Below are positions 17,782 through 25,224 of a stretch of DNA of 64,000 nucleotides, in pieces (position 1 is the first letter of the stretch; the number at the start of each line of letters is the position of its first letter). Position numbers and translations under genes: made by a program. Source of the DNA: Arthrobacter frigidicola (GTDB lineage: Bacteria; Actinomycetota; Actinomycetes; Actinomycetales; Micrococcaceae); contig QZVU01000002.1 in NCBI GenBank assembly GCA_003602285.1, forward strand, positions 597,653 through 661,652, in the 5' to 3' direction. The notes beneath the pieces are model-generated. The model did not search any database. It worked only from the letters and a program-made list of their open reading frames with translations, and had not been told where the DNA came from.

Positions 17782-19083
17782 ATGCACGACGTACTCGATC
17801 CCCGCGACATCATTCCCGACGAGGCCGAACAGCTGGCGCACTCCGGCTACGCCGTCGGAGACCTCGAACACCAGGCGCGGGAGGCGGCTGCGGCCTCGGA
17901 CCTGCCACGCCTCGCCGCCATCGGGCAGGCCCTCGCCGGACTGCAGCGCGACCCGGACTGGGCCTACGACGAGCCCGGGGACGAGGCTGTCCTGCTCGAA
18001 CTGGCCGGCCGGGTGGAAAAGACGGCGTACGAGCCGGCCGAACTCCCCGGAAGGATCCGCGGAGCCTGGCTCGGCCGGGCCGTGGGCAACACCATGGGCA
18101 AGCCGATCGAAGGGTTGTCCCGCGGCGAGGTGGAGACCTACCTGCGGGCTGCCGGACAGTGGCCCCAGACCGGCTTCGTCCGGCTGCTCGACCCGCTGCC
18201 GGCCGGGGTGGGCCGGCTTCACCCGTCGGCCCCGACCGCTTCGGAGGGGAACTTTACCGAGGTGCCGCGCGATGACGACATCGACTGGACCATCCTCGGG
18301 CTGAATTTGCTCGAAACCCACGGGCGCGGCCTCACCACCGACCACATCGCCGCGGAGTGGCTGGGCCGGCTCCCGTTCACCCAGATCTACACGGCCGAAC
18401 GCGCCGCCTACCGCAACCTGATCGCCGGCCTGCAGGCACCGGCCACCGCCACCGAGGCCAACCCCTACCGGGAATGGATCGGCGCACTCATCCGCGGGGA
18501 CATCTTCGGCTACGTGAACCCCGGAGACCCGGCGGAGGCCGCGCGCCTGGCCCTGGTCGACGCGCGCCTGAGCCACACCGCCAACGGCGCCTACGGGGAG
18601 ATGTGGGCCGCCGCCCTCCTGGCGGCCGCCTTCACCACCGACTCGGCACGGGAGGCCCTGGGCACCGCGCTGCGCGTTGTCCCCGAGCGCTCCCGGCTGG
18701 CCGAGGCCCTCCGCGGGGTCCTCGAGCTCTTCGACGGCGGTGCGACCTCCGAGGAGGCCCTGGACTGGGTGGATGAGACGCTCGGCCATTACAGCTGGGT
18801 CCACACCATTCACAACGCCGCCCTGATCTCGATCGGCCTGCTGTGGGGCAGGGACTTCGCCGGCGCCGTCGCCACCGCGATCTCCGGCGGGCGCGACACC
18901 GACTCCACGGCGGCCACGGTGGGCAGCGCCTACGGTGCCCTGCACGGGGCCAACGCGGTTCCCGGCGAACTCGTGGGCACCACGCACGAGCACGTACGCA
19001 GCGACGTGCGCGGCTACGACCACATCACCATCGACGAACTCGCCGAGCGCACCCTGCGGCTGGTCCCCCGCCGGGCCGGCTAG
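17782..19083 (+). CDS. ADP-ribosylglycohydrolase family protein
   Basis: A 433-residue protein of the DraG/ARH fold. Two metal-binding signatures are visible: RDDDIDWT near residue 168-175 and GRDTDSTAATVGSAYGA near 373-389. The first 80 residues form an extra helical domain not in the minimal family. Family members hydrolyse N- or O-glycosidic bonds of ADP-ribosyl groups. Its place at the end of a sugar-uptake locus, 132 bases after a binding protein, suggests a glycoside or nucleoside-like substrate instead of ADP-ribosylated protein, which is inference. The ATG at 17782 has a CGAGGAAG ribosome site. Confidence 0.87.
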   Translation: MHDVLDPRDIIPDEAEQLAHSGYAVGDLEHQAREAAAASDLPRLAAIGQALAGLQRDPDWAYDEPGDEAVLLELAGRVEKTAYEPAELPGRIRGAWLGRAVGNTMGKPIEGLSRGEVETYLRAAGQWPQTGFVRLLDPLPAGVGRLHPSAPTASEGNFTEVPRDDDIDWTILGLNLLETHGRGLTTDHIAAEWLGRLPFTQIYTAERAAYRNLIAGLQAPATATEANPYREWIGALIRGDIFGYVNPGDPAEAARLALVDARLSHTANGAYGEMWAAALLAAAFTTDSAREALGTALRVVPERSRLAEALRGVLELFDGGATSEEALDWVDETLGHYSWVHTIHNAALISIGLLWGRDFAGAVATAISGGRDTDSTAATVGSAYGALHGANAVPGELVGTTHEHVRSDVRGYDHITIDELAERTLRLVPRRAG

Positions 19084-19104
19084 GGCAGCGGGCCCAGGCC
19101 CGGC

Positions 19105-19141
19105 GCGTCCGCGGCATCCCCTTCGGAGGCGCCGCGGACGC
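19105..19141 (+). terminator. Stem-loop terminator after ADP-ribosylglycohydrolase
   Basis: An 11-bp perfect stem GCGTCCGCGGC / GCCGCGGACGC with a 15-base loop lies 21 bases after the stop codon. It closes the carbohydrate locus. Confidence 0.65.
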
Positions 19142-19158
19142 ACGGTCTGCCCGGCCGG

Positions 19159-19183
19159 CCGCCCGGCACCTCGGGCCGGGCGG
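19159..19183 (+). terminator. Second stem-loop in tandem
   Basis: A 9-bp stem CCGCCCGGC / GCCGGGCGG with a 7-base loop, followed by CATTAAG. Together with the preceding hairpin it would make a tandem terminator before the DUF305 gene. Confidence 0.5.
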
Positions 19184-19251
19184 CATTAAGGCAACGCCCA
19201 GCATGATGGCCTACGGTTGGAGGTTGAACCCACCGTCCAGCGAGGAAACCC

Positions 19252-19899
19252 ATGACGAACTCCCTGCCGTTTTGGCAAAAACGGCTGCTGCTCATCCTGG
19301 CCGGGGTGGCCGTGCTGGCCCTGACGGGCCTGGTCTTCACTGCCGGGCGCGTGTCCGCCGGGCAGGACCACCCGAACGGTGCCAGCGCCGACGCCGGCTT
19401 CGCCCGCGACATGCAGGTCCACCATGCGCAGGCCGTGGAGATGTCCCTGCTGATCCGCGACCGCAGCACCGACGAGGACCTGCGGTCCGTCGCCTACGAC
19501 ATCGCGCTCACCCAGCAGCACCAGATCGGCCAGATGTACGCCTGGCTTGAGGAATGGGGCCTGCCCCAGAGCAGCTCCGCGCCCGCGATGGCCTGGCTTG
19601 ACTCCTCCGCCGGCGGCCACCACGGCGGGCAGGACGGCGCCTCCGCGCATACCGCCGGAGCGCTCATGCCGGGGATGGCCACCCCGGAGCAGCTCGCGGA
19701 GCTGAAGTCGTCCTCCGGCGTCGAGGCCGAACGCCTCTTCCTTGAACTCATGATCGACCACCACACCGCCGGCGCCGAGATGGCCGAGGCCGGTGCGGAA
19801 CTGGCCGAGACCGCCCGGGTGCACTCCCTGGCCACCAAGATGGCCACGGCGCAGCAGGCCGAAATCGGCGCCCTGCAGGACCTGCTTGACCGGCGTTAG
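19252..19899 (+). CDS. DUF305 family protein, exported, His/Met-rich
   Basis: A 215-residue protein with an N-terminal membrane segment (residues 9-30) and an exported helical bundle of two DUF305 halves. Each half carries the family His motif: FARDMQVHHAQAVEMS near 50-65 and LELMIDHHTAGAEMAEA near 164-180. Between them is a His/Gly/Met-rich stretch (SAGGHHGGQDG...MPGMATPEQL). The motifs suggest metal binding, and the family is often tied to copper; the reaction is unknown. The next gene is a DUF3105 protein, a common actinobacterial pairing. Confidence 0.88.
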   Translation: MTNSLPFWQKRLLLILAGVAVLALTGLVFTAGRVSAGQDHPNGASADAGFARDMQVHHAQAVEMSLLIRDRSTDEDLRSVAYDIALTQQHQIGQMYAWLEEWGLPQSSSAPAMAWLDSSAGGHHGGQDGASAHTAGALMPGMATPEQLAELKSSSGVEAERLFLELMIDHHTAGAEMAEAGAELAETARVHSLATKMATAQQAEIGALQDLLDRR

Positions 19900-19920
19900 C
19901 CGGCACCGGCGGTAGATTGG
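19889..19920 (+). repeat. Imperfect 16-bp tandem repeat at the DUF305 stop codon
   Basis: ACCGGCGTTAGCCGGC (19889-19904, contains the TAG stop) is followed by ACCGGCGGTAGATTGG (19905-19920). The match is partial, so this is a weaker member of the stop-anchored repeat set. Confidence 0.5.
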
Positions 19921-19980
19921 ACTACAGCCGGTGCGCCCGCGCAGGGCGCTCCCCATCCCGCCACGAAGGACAGATCACCG

Positions 19981-20619
19981 TTGAACAAGAAGAGAGCCCA
20001 GCAGAACTCGGACCGCCAGGCACGGCTTGCCGCCATCCAGGCCCAGCAGCGGGCCAGTGAACGCAAGCGCAGCGCTCTGATTTTCGGCGGCATCGGCGCT
20101 GTCATCCTCGCGATCATCATCGCGGTGACCCTGGTGATCGTCAACCAGGTGCAGGCCAACAACGCCGCCAGGGAGGCCGCCGCCAAGCCGATCGAGGGCG
20201 TGGCGACCTTCGAGGACCTGGGTCGGGAGCACACCGAGGAGGAGGTCACCTACGAGCAGTCGCCTCCGGTCGGCGGGGATCACAGTCCCATCTGGCTCAA
20301 CTGCGGCGTGTACACCGAGCCGGTGCCTGACACGAACGCCGTCCACTCCCTTGAGCACGGCGCCGTCTGGATCAGCTACCAGCCCGGGCTGGACCAGGCC
20401 GAGATTGATGCGCTGACCGACCTCGTCGGCACCCGCAGCTACGTGGTCCTGAGCCCGCACGAGGATCAGGAATCCCCGATCGCGGCCAGCGCCTGGGGCC
20501 TGCAGCTCGAGGTCGACTCCGCCGACGATCCCCGCCTGGCGGCATTCATGGAGAAGTACATCCAGGGTGAGCAGACCCCCGAGCCCGGCGCCTCCTGCTC
20601 CGGCGGCATCACCCCGTAA
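19981..20619 (+). CDS. DUF3105 family membrane-anchored protein
   Basis: A 212-residue protein. A basic, Gln-rich cytoplasmic N-terminus (1-35) is followed by one membrane helix (36-57) and an extracytoplasmic DUF3105 domain. The domain has the family features DHSPIWLNCGVYTEPV near 101-117, HSLEHGAVWISYQP near 123-137 and SPHEDQESPIAASAWG. Conserved His and Cys residues suggest a metal or redox role, not established. The start is TTG at 19981, supported by an AAGGA ribosome site and by the otherwise stop-bounded frame. Confidence 0.88.
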   Translation: MNKKRAQQNSDRQARLAAIQAQQRASERKRSALIFGGIGAVILAIIIAVTLVIVNQVQANNAAREAAAKPIEGVATFEDLGREHTEEEVTYEQSPPVGGDHSPIWLNCGVYTEPVPDTNAVHSLEHGAVWISYQPGLDQAEIDALTDLVGTRSYVVLSPHEDQESPIAASAWGLQLEVDSADDPRLAAFMEKYIQGEQTPEPGASCSGGITP

Positions 20620-20644
20620 GGGCACATCAAAGGAACAGCCCAGC

Positions 20645-20708
20645 AGTAACAGCACAGAGAAGTAACAGCACAGAGAAGTAGCAGGGCAGAGTAGTAGCAG
20701 GACAGAGA
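20645..20708 (+). repeat. Four 16-bp tandem repeats after the DUF3105 gene
   Basis: AGTAACAGCACAGAGA occurs twice exactly (20645, 20661), then AGTAGCAGGGCAGAGT (20677) and AGTAGCAGGACAGAGA (20693). Each unit carries TAA or TAG. The array runs directly into the terminator hairpin. Confidence 0.9.
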
Positions 20709-20710
20709 AC

Positions 20711-20746
20711 GGCGGGCCCGGTACAACCGGGCCCGCCGTTTCGTTT
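20711..20746. terminator. Strong intrinsic terminator between DUF3105 and prfC
   Basis: An 11-bp perfect stem GGCGGGCCCGG / CCGGGCCCGCC with a 5-base loop is followed by GTTTCGTTT. It fits termination of the rightward transcript and may also serve the convergent prfC gene. Confidence 0.85.
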
Positions 20747-20782
20747 GAAGCCGTTCTGCTTGGAGCCGTTCTCGATGGCGGC

Positions 20783-22393
20783 CTAGTCGATCGCGGCACC
20801 GATCGGTTCGAGGACCACGCCCGGGTAGTCCTTGCGGAAGTGCCCGACCTTCCATTTGTCGCCGAAGACGGCGATGATCTCGCCGTCGGCGCGGTGCAGG
20901 ATCTCCCCGCCGCGGAACGTCTCCGGGACGCCGGTGCTCCCTGGGGCCACGGCCATGGCCAAGGTGTAGGACAGATTGTCGAGCGAGGTGGGCGCGTTGA
21001 ACTCGGTGCCCAGCCGCTGCGCGGCGACCTCGAACTGCAGCGCGCCCACCGCGGCCAGCACCGGTGCCTGGTCGCCGCGGAGGTCCGAGCGCAGCACCTG
21101 GACGACGCCCTCGTGCTCGAGCTGCTCGATCCCGCGCCGGAACTGCTTGTACCGGCCCGGATCCTTGGCCCGGGCGACAGCGAACAGCTCGGGGGAGAAC
21201 CGGGGAATGTCGGGGAAGCGCACGGGTTCCTCGGCGAAGAGGCTGTCCCCGACGCGCAGGCTGGTGGCGTTGACCAGCCCGACGACGTCGCCCGGCCAGG
21301 CGGTGTCGACGACCTCGCGGCTGCGGCCCAGGACGCGGTGGGCGTACTTGGTCGCGAAGGGCTTCCCGGTGCGCTGGTTGGTGATGACCATGCCGCGTTC
21401 GAAGCTGCCGGAGCAGATCCGCAGGTAGGCGATATGGTCGCGGTGGGAGCTGTCCTGGCCGGCCTGGACCTTGAAGACGAAGCCGGAGAACGGGGATTCC
21501 AGCCGGCGGGGCTCATCGCTGAGCGTCTCCCGCGGTGAGGGTGCCGGGCCAAGGTCGACAAGGGTGTCGAGCAGATGGGAGACGCCGAAGTTCTTCGCGG
21601 CGGCGGCGAACAGGACGGGGGTCTGCCGGGCCGCAGCGAATTCGGCGGCGTCGAAGGCGCCGTTCGAGGATTCGACGAGCCCGGCCTCCTCCTCGGCCTC
21701 GACCCAGCGCGCCGCCTCGATGGGGTCGAGCTCCGCGGGCCGCACCTCGGTCTCCGTCGCCGCCTGGGCGCCGCCGTCGACGGCCTCGAGCCGGAACGCC
21801 CGCTTGCCCGGAATGTCGAGCAGCCCGTGGAAGTCCCCGGCGATCCCCGCGGGCCAGGTCAGCGGCACCGGCGTCATCCCGGTGCGCTCGCCGATGTCGT
21901 CGATCAGGCCCAGCGCGTCGAGGCCGGGGCGGTCCCACTTGTTGATCACCGTGATGATGGGGATGTTCCGGGCCTTGCAGACGGCCAGCAGCTTCACCGT
22001 CTGCGGCTCGAAGCCCTTGGCGGCGTCGATGAGCATTACGGCGGAGTCGACGGCGGCGAGCACCCGGTAGGTGTCCTCGGAGAAGTCCGCGTGGCCGGGG
22101 GTATCGACGACGTTGAGGATCGTGTCCCGGTAGGTCAGCTGAAGTGCGGCCGAGCTGATCGAAATTCCACGCTCCTGCTCGATGCCCATCCAGTCGGAGA
22201 CCGTGGCGTGGCGGCTGGACTTGCCGTGGGTGACCCCGGCGTCCTGGATGGCGCGGGCCAGCAGGGCCAGGGCCTCGGTCAGGGTCGACTTGCCGGCGTC
22301 GGGGTGGGAGATCACGGCGAAGGTGCGGCGCCGGGAGGCTTCACGCCGGACGGCTGCGGGATCAGTGAGGGGGGATTCGGTAAGAACGGGCAC
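20783..22393 (-). CDS. prfC: Peptide chain release factor 3
   Basis: A 536-residue GTPase that recycles RF1/RF2 from the ribosome. G1 is SHPDAGKST near residues 29-37, G3 is DTPGHADFSEDTYR near 95, and G4 is NKWDRP near 150. Domain II and the RF3-specific C-terminal domain follow (GALQFEVAAQRL, GDKWKVGHFRKDYPG). Its length is usual. The start is GTG at 22391-22393, with GGAG just before it and GACAAT upstream as a possible -10 box. Confidence 0.96.
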   Translation of the reverse strand: MPVLTESPLTDPAAVRREASRRRTFAVISHPDAGKSTLTEALALLARAIQDAGVTHGKSSRHATVSDWMGIEQERGISISSAALQLTYRDTILNVVDTPGHADFSEDTYRVLAAVDSAVMLIDAAKGFEPQTVKLLAVCKARNIPIITVINKWDRPGLDALGLIDDIGERTGMTPVPLTWPAGIAGDFHGLLDIPGKRAFRLEAVDGGAQAATETEVRPAELDPIEAARWVEAEEEAGLVESSNGAFDAAEFAAARQTPVLFAAAAKNFGVSHLLDTLVDLGPAPSPRETLSDEPRRLESPFSGFVFKVQAGQDSSHRDHIAYLRICSGSFERGMVITNQRTGKPFATKYAHRVLGRSREVVDTAWPGDVVGLVNATSLRVGDSLFAEEPVRFPDIPRFSPELFAVARAKDPGRYKQFRRGIEQLEHEGVVQVLRSDLRGDQAPVLAAVGALQFEVAAQRLGTEFNAPTSLDNLSYTLAMAVAPGSTGVPETFRGGEILHRADGEIIAVFGDKWKVGHFRKDYPGVVLEPIGAAID

Positions 22394-22455
22394 ACTCCAT
22401 TGTCGCTGATCCGCTGTCCGTGCCCCGCCGGGGACGGCAGGGCACGGGGTGTGGA

Positions 22456-22485
22456 CCGCCGGGCGGGGCAGTGCCCGCCCGGCGG
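22456..22485. terminator. Stem-loop downstream of the MFS exporter gene
   Basis: A 12-bp perfect stem CCGCCGGGCGGG / CCCGCCCGGCGG with a 6-base loop lies between the MFS stop and the prfC promoter region. Confidence 0.6.
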
Positions 22486-22505
22486 ACCGCTTAGGAGGAA
22501 CCCGG

Positions 22506-24059
22506 TCAGCGCGCGGTGGTCGGGCGCAGGGACCACCAGCCGAGCCCGGCGGCCAGCACCATGAGCACGGCCCCGATCCCGGAGGTAAGGATCACTCCGC
22601 TGTCGAAGGCGGAGAAGGCCGACTCGAGCAGCGCGGCGGCATTCGCCGCCGGCAGCTGGGCGGCGGTGTTGACCGCCCCGCCCAGGGTCTCGGTGGCCTC
22701 GGCCACCTGCCCGGCGCTCAGCCCGGCCGGCAGGCTCAGGTGGGCCTGGTAGGAGGCGAGCAGGATGCTGCCGAGCACTGCGGTGCCGAACACCGAACCG
22801 ACCTCGTAGGCGGTCTCCGAGACCGCCGAGGCCGCTCCGGCCTTCGCCGGGGGAACGGTGGAGAGGATCAGGTCGTTCGAGACGGTCTCCGAGGCCCCGA
22901 CGCCGATGCCCAGCAGGATGAACGCGAACAGCAGCGCCATGGCGGACTCGCCCGTGAAGGCGACGAAGGCATACGCGGCGGCGGAGAACCCGAGCGACAC
23001 CGGGACCACGACGTGCGGCGGGACCCGCTTGACCACGGGCACGACCGCGAAGCCGGCGGCGATGGTCATCAGGAGCCCGGGCAACAGGATCACTCCGGCT
23101 TCAAGCGGGCTGTAGCCCAGGATGAGCTGCAGGTGCTGCGAGACGAAGTAGAGGAATCCCACCAGGGAGAAGATGGCCAGCAGGTTCACCAGCACGGCGC
23201 CGGTGAAGGCGCGCACGGTGAACAGCCGCACGTCAAGCATCGGCCCGGGCCGCCGCAGCTGCCGGCGCACGAACACGACGCCGGCGGTGAGCCCGACGAC
23301 GACTGCGGAGATCGCCACCGGGTTGAGGCCCTCCATGGCGAAGTCCTTGATGGCGTAGACGACCGGAAGCATCGCAGCGACCGAGAGCCCGATGCTCAGG
23401 ATGTCGATACGCCCCGGATTCGGATCCCGGGACTCGGGGACGAAGATCGGGGTGAGGATGAGCATCAGCACCAGGACGGGTACGGCCAGGAGGAAAACCG
23501 AGCCCCACCAAAAGTGCTCAAGCAGCGCGCCACCGAGCAGGGGACCCAGGGCGGCCCCGGCGGAGAACCCCGCGGCCCACACGGCGATGGCGACGCGGCG
23601 CTGGTCGCGGTCGGTGAAGATGTTGCGGATCAGGGAAAGCGTGGAGGGCATCAGCATCGCGCCGAAGATTCCGAGGCCGACCCGGGCTCCGACGAGGAAC
23701 CCGGCGCTCGGGGCGAAGGCTGCGGCAATGGAGAAGGCGGCGAAGCCCCAGGCGCCGATGATGAGCAGGCGGCGGCGCCCGAAGCGGTCACCGAGGCTGC
23801 CCATGGCCACGAGGAGTCCGGCCAGCACGAGCGGGTAGCTGTCGATGATCCACAGCTGGGTCGCTCCGCTGGTGGCGAACGCGAGTGAGATGGCGGGAAT
23901 GGCGAAACTGAGCACCGTGTTGTCCACCGCTACGAGCAGCACGGGGAGCATCAGGACGGCGAGGGAGATCCAACCCTTCACCCCTGTGCGGGTGGAGGCC
24001 GGTGACAGCACTGAGCTCACCCCGGCCGGGGACGCGGAAGTGGAGATGGACGAAGTCAT
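22506..24059 (-). CDS. MFS drug exporter, DHA2 family (14 helices)
   Basis: A 517-residue proton-driven multidrug exporter of the QacA/SmvA type. Motif A-like GDRFGRRRLL is near residues 89-98 and motif C-like GLGIFGAMLMPSTLS near 127-141; AVDNTVLSFAIPAIS near 44 is the DHA2 motif D1. Fourteen helices are expected from the length. The first 27 residues are Ser/Thr-rich and cytoplasmic. It is divergent from a TetR regulator with an operator lying on its promoter, so it is probably induced by a TetR ligand. Confidence 0.93.
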   Translation of the reverse strand: MTSSISTSASPAGVSSVLSPASTRTGVKGWISLAVLMLPVLLVAVDNTVLSFAIPAISLAFATSGATQLWIIDSYPLVLAGLLVAMGSLGDRFGRRRLLIIGAWGFAAFSIAAAFAPSAGFLVGARVGLGIFGAMLMPSTLSLIRNIFTDRDQRRVAIAVWAAGFSAGAALGPLLGGALLEHFWWGSVFLLAVPVLVLMLILTPIFVPESRDPNPGRIDILSIGLSVAAMLPVVYAIKDFAMEGLNPVAISAVVVGLTAGVVFVRRQLRRPGPMLDVRLFTVRAFTGAVLVNLLAIFSLVGFLYFVSQHLQLILGYSPLEAGVILLPGLLMTIAAGFAVVPVVKRVPPHVVVPVSLGFSAAAYAFVAFTGESAMALLFAFILLGIGVGASETVSNDLILSTVPPAKAGAASAVSETAYEVGSVFGTAVLGSILLASYQAHLSLPAGLSAGQVAEATETLGGAVNTAAQLPAANAAALLESAFSAFDSGVILTSGIGAVLMVLAAGLGWWSLRPTTAR

Positions 24060-24069
24060 GTCGAGGATA

Positions 24070-24091
24070 CTATACCGTCCAGCCGGTACAG
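24070..24091. promoter_or_regulatory. TetR operator overlapping the exporter promoter
   Basis: A 22-bp dyad, with arms CTATACCGTC and CAGCCGGTACAG-type halves, matches at 8 of 11 paired positions. On the minus strand TTGCAC and TATAGT, 16 bases apart, form the exporter promoter and fall on the dyad. Confidence 0.8.
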
Positions 24092-24109
24092 TGCAACTTT
24101 AGTGACCCC

Positions 24110-24115
24110 TATCAT
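24110..24115 (+). promoter_or_regulatory. -10 box TATCAT of the TetR gene
   Basis: TATCAT ends exactly six bases before the ATG at 24122, which would give a leaderless transcript. The intervening GGAGGA also resembles a ribosome site. Confidence 0.55.
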
Positions 24116-24121
24116 GGAGGA

Positions 24122-24685
24122 ATGCCAAGTTCACGAGAACGCATCCTCGACAGCTTCGAAGACACCCTGATCCGCGACGGGGAACGGGCCGCCACCATGG
24201 AGGCCGTGGCGGCGGCCGCCGAGGTCTCCAAGGGCGGGCTGCTGTACCACTTCCCGGCCAAGGAGGCCCTCGTCGAGGCCCTCGCCGAACGGCTGCTGGC
24301 CCTGGTTGAAAAGGACCGGGAGCAGATGACGGCCGACCCGGAGGGCCCCGGCCGCTACTACGTGCGGACCTCGGTCTATGAGGACAGCCCGCTGGACCGG
24401 GCGCTCGTCTCCATGGCGCGGCTGGCGCAGCAGGGCCACCCGGTGGCCCGCCGGACGCTCTCGCGCATCCAGGAGTTGTGGCTGACCACTCTCGAGGACC
24501 GGCTGGGGGACCGTACGGCGGCCCTTGCCATCAAGCTCCTCGGTGACGGGCTCTACTACGAGGCGGCGTTCTTCCGGGGCGAGGGCGCCGCGGGCCCCAG
24601 TGAGAAGGACCTTGAACGGGTCCTTTCGGTGGTTGACCTGATCGTGCTCAACCACTGCATCCCGCGGGGTGCCGCCGATGTTTAA
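24122..24685 (+). CDS. TetR-family transcriptional regulator
   Basis: A 187-residue regulator with the N-terminal TetR helix-turn-helix at about residues 6-50 (ATMEAVAAAAEVSKGGLLYHFPAK) and a helical ligand domain. It is divergent from the DHA2 exporter and a dyad covers that promoter, so it is probably the local repressor. It overlaps mscL by eight bases, which places mscL in the same transcript. Confidence 0.92.
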   Translation: MPSSRERILDSFEDTLIRDGERAATMEAVAAAAEVSKGGLLYHFPAKEALVEALAERLLALVEKDREQMTADPEGPGRYYVRTSVYEDSPLDRALVSMARLAQQGHPVARRTLSRIQELWLTTLEDRLGDRTAALAIKLLGDGLYYEAAFFRGEGAAGPSEKDLERVLSVVDLIVLNHCIPRGAADV

Positions 24686-25100
24686 GGGCTTCCGAAACTT
24701 CATCCTGCGCGGAAATGTCGTCGAACTGGCCACCGCCGTCGTCATCGGTTCGGCCTTCACGGCCCTGGTCGGGTCCGTCACGGACAACCTGCTGCGGCCG
24801 CTCATCGCCGCCGCCGGCGGAGGAGTGAGCGCCGAGGGATTCGGATTCCGCATCTGGCCGGGCAACCCCGAGACCTTCGTGGACCTCGGCGCGGTGTTCA
24901 CAGCCGCCGTGACCTTCCTGATCACTGCCGCGGTCGTCTACTTCGGCGTCGTGCTTCCCATGAACCGGATCAACGCCCATGCCCGGGCGCGGACGGCCGC
25001 CGCGGAGTCGGAGGAGCAGCCGGTTCCCGTGGACACGGCGCTGTTGACCGAGATGCGGGACCTGCTCCGCCAGCTCACCGAATCCACCGGCAGGAACTGA
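24678..25100 (+). CDS. mscL: Large-conductance mechanosensitive channel
   Basis: A 140-residue two-helix channel protein. The first membrane helix (GNVVELATAVVIGSAFTALVGS, 13-34), the short periplasmic loop and the second helix (VFTAAVTFLITAAVVYFGVVLPMN, about 77-100) are all present. A charged C-terminal helix follows. It opens under membrane tension to release solutes in osmotic downshock. The ATG lies inside the end of the TetR gene. Confidence 0.95.
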   Translation: MFKGFRNFILRGNVVELATAVVIGSAFTALVGSVTDNLLRPLIAAAGGGVSAEGFGFRIWPGNPETFVDLGAVFTAAVTFLITAAVVYFGVVLPMNRINAHARARTAAAESEEQPVPVDTALLTEMRDLLRQLTESTGRN

Positions 25101-25101
25101 A

Positions 25102-25133
25102 AAAGGGCCGGCGCCCAAAGGCGCCGGCCCTTT
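25102..25133 (+). terminator. Intrinsic terminator after mscL
   Basis: A 14-bp stem AAAGGGCCGGCGCC / GGCGCCGGCCCTTT with a 4-base loop begins at the mscL stop codon. Confidence 0.85.
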
Positions 25134-25180
25134 CAGGATCAGCTGCTGCGCCGCCCCTCCCGGGGTCAGCCAGCGGGGTT

Positions 25181-25201
25181 CACCCGGCCTGCGGCCGGGT
25201 G
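25181..25201. terminator. Stem-loop after the PAP2 gene
   Basis: A 9-bp stem CACCCGGCC / GGCCGGGTG with a 3-base loop lies 24 bases beyond the PAP2 stop on the minus strand. Confidence 0.5.
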
Positions 25202-25224
25202 CCGGCCGCAGCCGGGGCGGCCCG

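Noticed and set aside
17329-19143. A 604-codon minus-strand open frame
   Set aside because: Shadow of the second binding protein and the ADP-ribosylglycohydrolase; Arg/Gly/Pro-rich with no domain.
20645-20708. CRISPR array
   Set aside because: Units are contiguous 16-mers without spacers and no cas genes are present.
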